This document shows, piece after piece, positions 1 to 10,091 of a stretch of 60,000 bases of DNA. The position numbers and the translations under genes are program-made. The notes under the pieces are model-generated. The model was not told the DNA's origin. It made no database searches and was given only the letters and a program-made list of their open reading frames with translations. Each line of letters starts with the position of its first letter. The stretch's first letter is position 1. Source of the stretch: Chrysomallon squamiferum (lineage: Eukaryota > Mollusca > Gastropoda > Neomphalida > Peltospiridae); contig CM022665.1 in the NCBI GenBank assembly GCA_012295275.1, positions 40,689,152-40,749,151 on the forward strand. The letters are read 5' to 3'.

Positions 1-761
1 TCCTGATATGAGCTGAGTTAACAGGTTACATCAGAATAAAGAAAACATTTTAATAATATAAATATTGACTATGCTGTCGGTTTACCCACACCAAACCCTT
101 ATTTCGTTAACTTCAGCTTTGTGTGTAAACAGTTACAGTACATGTTTGTCTGTAATAATTAATATGTATAATGGTTCATTGTTAAAAACAGATGAATACT
201 GATTATATATGTAAATAGTTCAAATACAAAATGTACGTTATTTATGAGTGTGTTTCGTTTTGTTTTGATGGGAACAAGTTACATCTAAATAAATTTATGT
301 GAAATACTGAAGAAACAGTTGTTTAATACTCAGAATGAACCATGCTGATCCACGCATGCGCACACTCGTCAAACGGCGGAAAGAGGTTAACTGGGACAAC
401 GGTAATTTAATTATTTAATGTAACTGCATAATTATATAGAACACATTCTGTCATATCCATTGAATGTGCATTTCTGTCATTGGGTTAAAATATTCCTGAA
501 AAGAGGAAGCTAATTTTTCTATTATTACCCCCCAAAAAAAAAAAAAAAAATAATAATGAAATAAATAAAAAAATATTTAACATTGGTAATGCATATTAAT
601 AAAAAAAAAAATAATGTCGAAGTTTTAAAAGTATTACTTTATTATTATTTGTTCGAATCATCAAAATTATTAGCTTATAATTAAAAGAAAATTATTCAAA
701 GTTTCTTCTGTGAATTTTCCCTCCAAAACCTTTTCGCTTATTAGATCTAAATCGGGTGTTT
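1..761. other. non-coding flank downstream of NPC2-like copy A
   Basis: AT-rich sequence with several A-runs (about 533-550 and 600-611). No exon-like ORF was seen on either strand. The right part is probably the 3' UTR of the minus-strand NPC2-like copy A. Confidence 0.5.
638..643 (-). promoter_or_regulatory. candidate polyadenylation signal of NPC2-like copy A
   Basis: AATAAA on the minus strand about 120 nt past the stop of copy A. The region is so AT-rich that chance matches are common; spacing is the main support. Confidence 0.35.
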
Positions 762-1006
762 TTATTTGTGACTAGATTCATTGCCAGGTTCGATGGTCAA
801 CGGGAATGCAAAACAAAACATCATTTTGCCTTTATCTCCAAACATATCCCATTCATTTACGAGCCTCAACTGAAAATAAAGAAATTCAAATTCAAAATGA
901 TCCGTACGAAATTACCATGAATAATAATTAAATCTGAATTTCCAGAACTAACTTTAACATAACTAAATATAATTTATGAGTATTTAACACACACACACAC
1001 ACACAC

Positions 1007-1102
<96 letters not shown>

Positions 1103-2473
1103 ATTTCTAAAATAAATAAATGTAACCTTTAACAACTAACCGATGGATAAGATGGTAATATTTTCATTTTAACACGATACACGTAAGATTTTGATTTCTT
1201 CACAGGACACTTGATTCCGCTCTTGTTGCATCCATCTGGGTTAGGAATCGGGAACGCAATTTTTATGTCGTCCACAATTCCATAGACTTTAACTTTGAGC
1301 TCCTTGGAATCTTCCACTTAAAGATATTAAGGGTTCAAAAGTTATACGTTAAACGCTTACAAGAAAAAATGAATACATATTTGTTTAACGACATCTCATT
1401 ATGCCGTATGAACGTTTTTCTATGCTAAACAACTGGTTATTGTATAATAAAGAAGAGAAAAGAAACCCACTAGCTGACTACACTTATCTGTCAGTAGTGT
1501 AGAATTCTTTATAGATTTCATCCAGTACTGTACAGTAATTAGTTGTTGTGGCATTTGTATGATTAATGTGGTTCTCGTTTCATGATTAGAATTTGGCAAA
1601 CTGATTTTTATAGAGTTTAAAGGTTTTACAAAGTACCAATGACAATGGATTTTATTCTCTTAAAGTGTAGAATTTCAGCGTATAAAAGAATGTAGCGCCC
1701 AGCACGTCTGTATGCACTTAAACCAGTCTGTAATCAAAGGAGAATTATATACCACTGAAGAACAATTCCACGAGTTACTTTTGTTAATCAGTAGCAAGGT
1801 ATTTATATATATATATATATACACACAGACAAGGTAGTTCGCGCTATGGCTTTTGAAAAAAATCAAACTGAATGCACTGGCAGGGATGGAAAATGTCAAG
1901 ACGGATGCCCCGAAAGGCATATTAACAAACAGAGCGCCTAGAGACAGCTTATTTTAGAAGTAAGTTTAATAAGCATTATTTTACACCTACCTGCATTGAA
2001 CCATACTGTGATTTCCGCTGAAGTGTTGTGTTTGAAACTGCAAGGTTCCCGAGGGCACGGAGTCACGTCAACTTTTGTCAAGGATGTTCCTTTACCTGTA
2101 TCAACACATTAAATATATAGTTTGTTTTCGAGATATAATCTGAACTTTAAGGTGATTTAGTCTTTTTCAAATTTGCATAAACGTTTCTAACTATTTAAAA
2201 CGTTTAGCAATAATCTGAAACAAATTATGATACGAATGTGACCAATTTGAGGGCAGTTTCATTTTAAAAAAAAAATAATAATAATAATAATAATTTAATT
2301 TGCTAATAATAATCATCATCATCACCATCATTATTATTGTTGTTACTGTTACTACTACTAAAACTACTTCACTTACCACAGTCTTTAATGCGAATAATTC
2401 TAGCCTCTACTTCGAGTACCCGACACAAAACTACAACAGTTAGAACAAACCCCAGATTTCGCCAGCATGCCAT
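762..2473 (-). CDS. NPC2-like (ML domain) secreted lipid-binding protein, copy A
   Basis: Four exons assembled by hand: 2377-2473, 1991-2095, 1141-1316 and 762-869, all with GT-AG introns (phases 1, 1, 0). Together they give 486 nt, or 161 aa plus stop. The product starts with a hydrophobic signal peptide (about residues 1-24), followed by the NPC2 hallmark KDCG. The six mature cysteines lie in the contexts KDCG, TPCP, EPCS, DGCN, IKCP and MFCF, the pattern that forms three disulfides in NPC2. One N-glycosylation sequon (NTS) is in exon 2. Family members bind sterols or other lipids in the lysosome or extracellular space. The C-terminus runs about 10 residues past the usual end and is hydrophilic. 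The ATG at 2473 was chosen because it gives an ideal signal peptide directly before KDCG. Gene B lies head-to-head 1.7 kb away. The ligand cannot be told from sequence. Confidence 0.88.
986..1098. repeat. compound (CA)n-(CT)n microsatellite
   Basis: About ten CA units run straight into about 45 CT/TC units. It lies inside intron 3 of NPC2-like copy A, so the transcript (minus strand) would carry a long GA tract followed by GT. Confidence 0.95.
2266..2363. repeat. compound trinucleotide repeat (TAA/ATC/TAC)
   Basis: An A-run, then about eight TAA units, then imperfect ATC and TAC triplets, inside intron 1 of NPC2-like copy A just downstream of its first donor site. Confidence 0.85.
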
Positions 2474-3351
2474 GATTTTTAAATCTCGTTACGTTTAGGA
2501 CCAGCTGTCAGTACATTTCATACATTAAACACCCATGAAAATTCATCTGCATGTGAGGCTGGTGATCATCGTTTTTATCAGTCTAACTCTAGCAGAGTGC
2601 AAAGAGGTTAATGAACACAAAGAAACGGACGTCATAACATACGTAAATATTGTCAACAAGAACTTTAGATAGATAACATATCCTTAGCCTAGGTGATGAC
2701 GTTTTGCCCATCAGTGAAACTGATAATGCCTGTGTCTAACAGATACCATCGCGTCTGACCTCTTATCTTCATACGGTAGATAACTACAAAGTTCAGTTAG
2801 TGCATTCCTGAACGATGCCCTGGTTCAAAACGCGTATTAGGACTTGCCCTGCAAAGCCAGAGATGAACAAGAATAAATAAGAAATGGTTGCCTCTAAATT
2901 CTCTCCTGTTAATATTAAAGTTTGATTAACAGGACTTTTGCTACAACTAGATCGGGTCTACCGATTCCGTGATTCCTTTAAGATAGTGTGGATTCTTTAT
3001 AAATAGTATTTCATACAGAATCAAGATTAAAAATATTGTTCTATATAAGGCATCTCATTTTTATTCTTCTACTGATTCAGTAAATTTTATAAACATGCAC
3101 AAAAACTGAATGAATGCAATACAATATACATCATATATACATATACACACACAAACCTACTACTACTGTTGCTATTGCTGCTGCTACTACTGCTACTGTT
3201 ACCAGTACTACTACCACTACAACTACTACATTTATTATTGCTACTACTGCTATTACTACTACCACTACTGCTGCTGCTGCTGCTTCTACAACTACTACTA
3301 CTGTTACTACTACTATTATTATTATTGCTACTACTGCTACTACTATTATTA

Positions 3352-3429
<78 letters not shown>

Positions 3430-4151
3430 GATGAAGAAGAAGAAGAAAAAAATCAAGCAAAAAGTAGTTGAAGAAGAAATAAAGCAATGCTGGTTAAGAA
3501 TTAATCATGTATTTTAGAAGAAGAAGAACAAAATAATTGAATCTAGATTTATACTGGAAGACAAAAATAATTCGTATTTCTGATTCTTTTCATTCGACTA
3601 CATTTGTACTGTATGGGTATAGATTGGTATATTGATAAAATATAGTTTCAGAAACACTAACTATTTGTACTTGAATTCAATAAAAATATTTTCTTATCAT
3701 GATTAATGTCTTATGTATTGAAATCTAAAATAAAGCTTTATTATTTTCTTTTCAGAGACCACATAATATATATATGCAAAATATTTCAATTTCGAATTTT
3801 TAATATGACGCTGATAACAAGAACATGACTGATCTTCAATGCATGGTTCAATTTGTTGTTGTCGTTGCTTTCAGACACACCCACTTACTTGCTATTTCCA
3901 TTTAAAAAGTTTACTATTTTAGAAGGCTGTCTGACAATGTATGCATTATATCTTTACTAAACGTAATACGCAATTTTTTCTCTCAATTTCACATGGGAAC
4001 TACCAGATGATAAAATGACCAAACCAAATATATCTGTTACTAATCCAGAGCATTCTATTACCACACAGTTCTCCACGATATATTGTTGATTGAATTTCGC
4101 ATATCAATTTAGAATCAGGGAGAAACAAAAAAAAATATTTATAGAAAAAAA
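2474..4151. promoter_or_regulatory. intergenic region between divergent NPC2-like copies A and B
   Basis: These 1.7 kb separate two start codons that face away from each other, so both promoters should lie here. I see no unambiguous TATA or initiator arrangement in this AT-rich DNA. It contains the compound trinucleotide repeat at 3158-3428. Shared regulation of A and B is inference from layout. Confidence 0.4.
3158..3428. repeat. 270-bp compound trinucleotide repeat (CTA/CTG/TTA)
   Basis: An interrupted run of CTA, CTG, TTG and TTA triplets ends in about 25 uninterrupted ATT units (to about 3428) and then AAG triplets. It is open in several frames on both strands, giving low-complexity poly-Leu, poly-Tyr or poly-Asn ORFs that I treat as artefacts. 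Confidence 0.95.
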
Positions 4152-4561
4152 ATGTTGAGAAAAATCGTATTTGTGTCTGTCCTGACAGTTTGTTTAACAA
4201 ACCCGGTACCTAGATACAAGGATTGTGGTAAGATTTTCTTTTATTTGTACCATATTTATTTTATTTTATTTTATTTTATTTTATTTTTTATTTTATTTTA
4301 TTTTTTATTTTATTTTATTTTTTTAACTTTTTGAAAGAATAAATGATGAACGATACCCAATCACAAAACATATTTGCTATCCAGTATCAGATAGGGGGAA
4401 ACAAAAAAATATGTTATTAATTAAAATTTACTGAACTTTTAAAATAAAACACAGTGGAAAAATAAATATCGCGGTTGTGCACTGAGTTACGCTACTTCAA
4501 ATAACTTTAATAAGCATATAGTACATCAGTAAATAAATTTGTCACCGTATTTAAAGTGTCC

Positions 4562-4605
<44 letters not shown>

Positions 4606-6027
4606 ACATGTATATATAATATACTCTCCCAAAAAAGAAACGCAAAATGGTTGATTTCTTAGATAACTATTGTAAACTGACACATATCAATGCACAAACT
4701 CTGAATATAAGACATTTGGTGATTAAAACGTATAGCTATTAACAGTCGCCAAAATGCAGGTAACACAAAATAAAGGCTATGATAGTGTTTATTATCAAAA
4801 ACGTCCCCGCATGCAAACCACATTACCAGTGCATGTGCACGTGCGGCACATGAAACTTGAATACGAGGGTTATAAAATGCAAGGTTTTCGAATACTTCTG
4901 TTCGTTATTTTTGTTCTGACCCAACATCAAACAAATGCAACGACTGAGGGAACCGCAACGAAACAACGCCGTAGCCCGGGTGTTCCATGTATCCCCAAGC
5001 ACCATCTTGAGATTGTGGTATCGGTTCCAGCAACACCAAACAACACGTGACCGTTCCAGATCAGGTAGACCATGTGTAACCACCAGGGCCCAGGACCGCT
5101 GCGTACGGGTACTTCATCTACGATAAAGAACCACCACGGCAACCTCTATTGCTTCAGCAATACCAGGTCTGCGTCGAATATCGGCCTGTAAGAAGAGTGG
5201 TTTTGACTCAACAACATCGTCGACCACGACGTCAGTGGTGTCAACTGCACAGAGTCTGGCCTCAGTTACGATGGAGAACTGTCTGGTTTAGTGACGAGGC
5301 TCGATTTCTGCTTCGTCGAGCTGATGGAAGATGTCAAGTTTACAGACGTCGTGGTGAACGTTTTGCTGCAAACTGCATACAGGAAGCGGACAGATTTGGC
5401 GGTGGTGGTGTGATGGTGTGGGCAGCAATCTCATACACTGGCAGGACCAACCTGGTTCACATCCAAGGCAACTTAACGGCACAGATATACCGAGATGAAA
5501 TTTTTGCAGCCACATGTCGCTCCAATTATGAATAATGGTAACGCTGTATTCCAGCAGGACAATGCGAGACCACGTAAAGCCAAACTCACAACAGCGTACC
5601 TATACAACAATAACATTCAGGTCCTGCCCTGGCCCCCTAAATCTCAGGATTTGAACCCTACAGAGCATTTATGGGACAAGCTGGATAGACGACTGAGGCA
5701 GCATCAACCACAGCCACAGAATCGTGCTCAGTTGGCATTATTACTACAGACAGATTGGACCACCATTCCACAAGGTGTAATTTGTAATGTCATTACTGCC
5801 ATGGGAAGGAGATGTCAGGCAGTTCTGGACTCCCATGGTGGGCACACAAGGAATTGATATTATACTGTTATAATCTTGAACTTTAATCTTTTCAGCGTTA
5901 TACCATCAATATTAATGAATTGCGAAAGTGTGTGTAAAATGTGAACATTCTGCTGCTTTCTGTTGATCCATTAGATAGATACTCCCAATGTCAATAAAAT
6001 CAACTTTTGAATTTCTTTTTTGTTAGA

Positions 6028-6097
<70 letters not shown>

Positions 6098-6182
6098 AAT
6101 AAATAAATAAATGAAATTCCAAGGAAAAAAATAAACACAAACAGCAACGCTATTATTTTTTAAATTATTCTTATTCCATTAT

Positions 6183-6243
<61 letters not shown>

Positions 6244-7296
6244 TATTACCTTTCTCCCCCCCCCCCGTTAATCGTTCTGGTTTAGACCCATCTTATATCA
6301 CGTGACTATATTTTTTATTCGTATTACGCAATGTCGTTGAAATCAGTGAATATGCTTAATATCAAAGAGGTTGCAGATATGGTAACCTCTATATGGTTTT
6401 ATAATCGCACTGTGTAGGGATTATCGGATTAGGTTCAGTTGCAGATTATGTTATGTTAAAATATAATTCTAAATAACGTATTGAATTGTCATTAAACAGT
6501 CATGCGGCAGAATAAATGCCTACCTTGTAAGAATTTTACTTCATAAATATTAATGAATGAACAGAAATAAAACTGTAAGCCTAAAGCAAAGTACAACAGC
6601 TGTATAGGATAATAACAATTATCTATACTATACAGACATATATTGTAAAGTATAATATACTCTACATAAGTTAAAATCATCAGTGAATAAATTATGCTTA
6701 GCCGTAAGGTGGTTTAAAATACACGTAACTAAACGTAATTAAAACGTTTTTAATGACAGGAAAGAAGTCGGGTTATCTTCCTTCCTGTTATAAAGATGAT
6801 TCTGAGACAAATAAAAGAGAAGCTGTATGCTAACAACAATAAAATGAGATTTTAAAATGTAACCTAAAGTGTGCAGTAAAAGATAGTAATGTTTGCAAGA
6901 GTGATTATATATTTATTTATTTTTATTAAAAAAAAAAAAAACGGCGTCTTCGTCTCCTGTGTGTGTGTGTGTGTGTGCGTGCGCGCACTTACGTGTCAAT
7001 ATTCGTTAGAATTTTAAATTTGTTTTGCCAGGTTTATTTTCATGCATCTAGCCCAAATTAATGTTCGATTGTACTAAAGCCTATTTGTGACAGATTGTCC
7101 CTATCTCCTGTAACTGTTGGATATGGTAACAATACTAACAGTATGAAATAAAAATATCATCAGAAAGCAAATTAAATGTACTGAATTATAAAGTGGTTAT
7201 CTCCTCCATTGCACTGGCCGCTTCCGTGTAGGACTATATTATTAAATGCTGACAGCGACAAAATACAAACTATTGCAAATAACAAATAAAAATCAC

Positions 7297-7337
<41 letters not shown>

Positions 7338-7869
7338 TAACCAATTTAATTATTAATATATTATAACAGCAAATTAATTTTATGTAGCTTTATTAATTTA
7401 ATTTAATTTAATATATTTTACCTTATTATTCATTTATTTATGTAGGTTCAGTAACTGGGAAAATCGTAACACTTGATGTGGCCCCATGTAACCCAGAACC
7501 ATGTCAACTGAAACACAACACGAATGTCACAATCACAGTGACGTTTACTGCAAGTGAGTACCAGTAGGATTTTTAAAGTTCTGTGTAGTTAAATAGAATT
7601 TTCAGCTATTGTTTGGAAAATAGATTAAAATGCTGTGATTACAAAAGACTGTAGATGATGGTTAGAAAAATCTTTTGAAATGTGAAAAAATACGGGTTCA
7701 TAACTCTTCAATTGATGCTGTATGGGATTTCTAATTCCAAACAGTGCCTCACAGCTAACACTAGCAGCAGCATGACCATGTTTTCAATAACCATTTTATT
7801 TTCCTCAAAACAAAATTTATTTTATTTATATTTATAATTTATTTTAAGTAATTTTGGTTGATTTATATA

Positions 7870-7918
<49 letters not shown>

Positions 7919-8777
7919 TAAACAGATGAAAAAGTAACAGCTGGAAAAACTGTTGTACATGGAATGATTGATGGTTTACCTGTTCCTTTTCCTGTCCACC
8001 CATCTGATGCTTGTCAAAACATGCCCTGTCCAGTGGCTAGTGGAGCCACAGTAACTTACCAAAGCAAAATATTTATTCTACCATCATATCCTCGGGTAAA
8101 TTTTTAATTTTGTTATTATCCATAAAAATATTTTAATATGAAAGTGCATGATATATAACATTTATTTTTTCTAAATATTTAGTTCTTATTCTTTGTTACA
8201 ATTATATTGTTTTTAATAATTTTATGGGTAAAAACTGTTTTCCTACTATCATTTACATTTACAATACACTATTTTCTTCTTTAAAAAAAAAAAAATAAAA
8301 TGAATTAACTAGTACACATGAGGAGCAATGACTCGTACATTGCGGAATTCAAATCCCTTGTTACAATCTACATAAACAATACTAAGCCAAATATATATTA
8401 TATATATATTTTGTAATTTTGTAATTTTTTAACTTTAGCTATAATAAAATTGAAGATATGCAGCTAGATCTTTTAGACCTGCCTTGAAATCTAGATTTAT
8501 AAAAAAAATTTAACCCAAATTAGCACTTATTGCATGAGAACAAACTTCTAAGTTTAACAGTTGAGAATTTAAAAGTAATCAGTTTTTCAGAATTTCAAGT
8601 TTGGTGTCCATAGCCAACAGAAAAACATGTAGGAATATTTTTCCACTTAAAATACATTAAGTTTTTAATTTTATATTTTTTTTAAAACAGATCAGACTTG
8701 TAGTGAAATGGGAAATCCAAGACCAGAATGGAAAGGATCTTGTATGCTTTGCTGTTCCTGCTGTAATAGTCAACTGA
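4152..8777 (+). CDS. NPC2-like (ML domain) secreted lipid-binding protein, copy B
   Basis: Exons 4152-4227, 7446-7553, 7926-8095 and 8691-8777 join through GT-AG introns in phases 1, 1 and 0, giving 441 nt (146 aa plus stop). A signal peptide (residues 1 to about 18) precedes YKDCG. Six mature cysteines occur in the NPC2 contexts KDCG, APCN, EPCQ, DACQ, MPCP and LVCF. The sequon NVT is in exon 2, and exon 3 has the family-typical PVPFPV and LPSYP segments. Length and cysteine spacing fit a compact NPC2, so the fold (beta-sandwich with a hydrophobic pocket for sterol or other lipid) is well supported while the ligand is not. Intron 1 (3.2 kb) holds a dead Tc1-like element at 4624-6030 and several microsatellites. 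Intron 2 ends in an ATT repeat that runs almost to the acceptor. Confidence 0.9.
4254..4323. repeat. (TTTTA)n microsatellite
   Basis: About 13 units of a pentanucleotide with slight length variation, 27 nt into intron 1 of NPC2-like copy B. Confidence 0.9.
4571..4602. repeat. (AT)n microsatellite at the left flank of the Tc1-like element
   Basis: About 16 AT units ending 21 bp before the transposon end; TA-rich DNA is the preferred target of Tc1/mariner elements. Confidence 0.9.
4624..6030 (+). mobile_element. degenerate Tc1-like (DD34E) DNA transposon, about 1.4 kb
   Basis: The ends form an imperfect terminal inverted repeat of about 40 bp. The left end (4624-4663) and the reverse complement of the right end (5989-6030) share CAAAAAAGAAA, CAAAA and GTTGATTT in order. 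A TA dinucleotide flanks each side (4622-4623 and 6031-6032), as expected for Tc1/mariner target duplication. Inside is a plus-strand transposase remnant (4935-5857). The copy is inactive: its reading frame is broken and its termini have diverged, with a 2-bp length difference near the tips. It sits in intron 1 of NPC2-like copy B, between an (AT)n tract and a (TAA)n tract. Exact ends are uncertain by a few bases. Confidence 0.85.
4935..5857 (+). pseudogene. Tc1-like transposase pseudogene (DD34E)
   Basis: Three consecutive reading-frame pieces look like one Tc1-family transposase. Piece 1 (from 4935) has an N-terminal helix-turn-helix followed by the GRPxVTT linker. Piece 2 (about 5190-5500) has VWFSDEARF with the first catalytic Asp. 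Piece 3 (about 5500-5857) has QQDNARP with the second Asp and NPTEHLWD with the catalytic Glu; exactly 34 residues separate the last two, so the class is DD34E. Lesions seen: an in-frame TAA at 5124-5126, a frameshift (possibly with a deletion) near 5185-5200, and a frameshift at the T-run near 5500. The residue after ARP in the third block is Arg where many relatives have His. No functional protein can be made. Confidence 0.88.
6031..6112. repeat. (TAA)n-(ATAA)n microsatellite at the right end of the Tc1-like element
   Basis: About 20 TAA units grade into ATAA units, starting at the base after the transposon's right terminus. Confidence 0.9.
6183..6247. repeat. (TTA)n microsatellite
   Basis: About 19 TTA units in intron 1 of NPC2-like copy B, roughly the reverse complement of the (TAA)n tract 80 bp upstream. 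The pair could form an inverted structure in the pre-mRNA. Confidence 0.9.
7297..7338. repeat. (TAA)n microsatellite
   Basis: About 13 TAA units near the 3' end of intron 1 of NPC2-like copy B. Confidence 0.9.
7868..7919. repeat. (ATT)n microsatellite beside a splice acceptor
   Basis: About 17 ATT units end 6 bp before the acceptor of exon 3 of NPC2-like copy B (exon begins at 7926), so the repeat supplies most of the pyrimidine-rich stretch. Confidence 0.9.
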
Positions 8778-8884
8778 AGTTGGAAATACAGATTTTAAAT
8801 CAAATACTTCCATCTTGTTACCTTAAAAAACCAAGACAAGTGGTCACTATCATTCGAAGCAATTACAAAAAATAGAAAATAAAA

Positions 8885-8890
8885 AATAAA
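8885..8890 (+). promoter_or_regulatory. candidate polyadenylation signal of NPC2-like copy B
   Basis: AATAAA about 110 nt after the stop codon at 8775-8777. A second AATAAA at 9157-9162 is an alternative. Confidence 0.45.
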
Positions 8891-9251
8891 CCCCACACAA
8901 ATGTATTTTTTTGTTATATCCAGTGTTACATTATCAAGCCGATCAGCACTTTTTGAATTCATTGTTTTTAAAAATTTAGAGTTCAGGAGTTACCCATTAC
9001 TGATAGGGTTCCATTATGGATAAAACACTTTTTAACTATATGAACTGACAGATTAAACATTCCCTTCATTTTTTTTAGCTGTTGGAAGTAATGGACCAAT
9101 TTGACATTTAGCAGATTCATTTAGCCAGTTGTTAAAAGCCTGATGTTTGTATTTAAAATAAAAATTTATAAAATATTAGTTTCATTCCATCAGTTAAGCC
9201 GACATGTACACTAGAAGAAAAAAAAAGAAGCAATATCTGAAAATATAAATG

Positions 9252-9257
9252 TTTATT
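9252..9257 (-). promoter_or_regulatory. candidate polyadenylation signal of NPC2-like copy C
   Basis: Minus-strand AATAAA about 835 nt past the stop of copy C. I noted no canonical hexamer closer to that stop. Weak, because the region is AT-rich. Confidence 0.25.
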
Positions 9258-10091
9258 ACAAATTTTTATCTGAAAAAAAAAAATGGTTAACAGAAAATGT
9301 TACATGTCATTTAAAGTTAGAGGTACAGATTTTAAAAATGCCCGTTACAAATTTTCATATTGTATAAATACATATAGACTGATCCCAGTTAAAAATTAAA
9401 TTAAGATTCATCTTTCTCTGTTCAGATTACAAATGTCTAATAAACAATTTCTATACATTTTATATTTAATGGCTGCCTTTTTTTAATCAATAAATTACAT
9501 TTACCAATATACAAAATACTCATGAAAAGCACAACAAACTACAAAAATAAAAAGTGTGGAGAAATGTTCACTATAACTTTACTATTTGTCAAACCTGTCA
9601 GATAATGTCGATTGTCCAAGTAATTTTATATTTTTTGACAATTAAAAAAAAAAAACCTTTCCGTAACAAAAACAATTGAGAAAATGCCTCAAAAACATTT
9701 GTGGAGTGGAATGTAGTATTCCAGAGATTTTATGGAAAACAGATAAGCACTGCTACTAAATTAAAAAGTAAAAAATTACTTAGTATGTCAAGAACATTGA
9801 AAATTGCACCAAATTGTGACATCGAACATGAAATATGTACCATGTCAGTAAATCTGTATATAAATAACTAACACCGAGTTGTAGGCATACATTCATAAAA
9901 GATATTTAGCATAATACACGATAAGCACGACCACTATTAAGACGCATAACAAAGTTAATATTAAGCCAGCTTTTGTTATTAATTTGATTTTCAAAATAAA
10001 AGTACATTATCAAAACTGCATAATATGTTGAGCACTAAAACATGCAAAAATTATCTTATTTAAGAAAATATCTGAAATTTAACAACAAGTC

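Larger units (their letters stand above)
8778..10091. other. convergent 3' region between NPC2-like copies B and C
   Basis: Non-coding AT-rich DNA that should hold both 3' UTRs, because B (plus) and C (minus) point at each other. Candidate poly(A) signals for B are at 8885-8890 and 9157-9162; a minus-strand one for C is at 9252-9257. If the distal ones are used, the two transcripts end within about 100 bp of each other. No other exon was seen. Confidence 0.5.

Noticed and set aside
3110-3517. Several overlapping ORFs of 86-135 residues with poly-Leu, poly-Tyr, poly-Thr or poly-Asn content
   Set aside because: They are readings of a triplet microsatellite in different frames and strands, with no non-repetitive domain.
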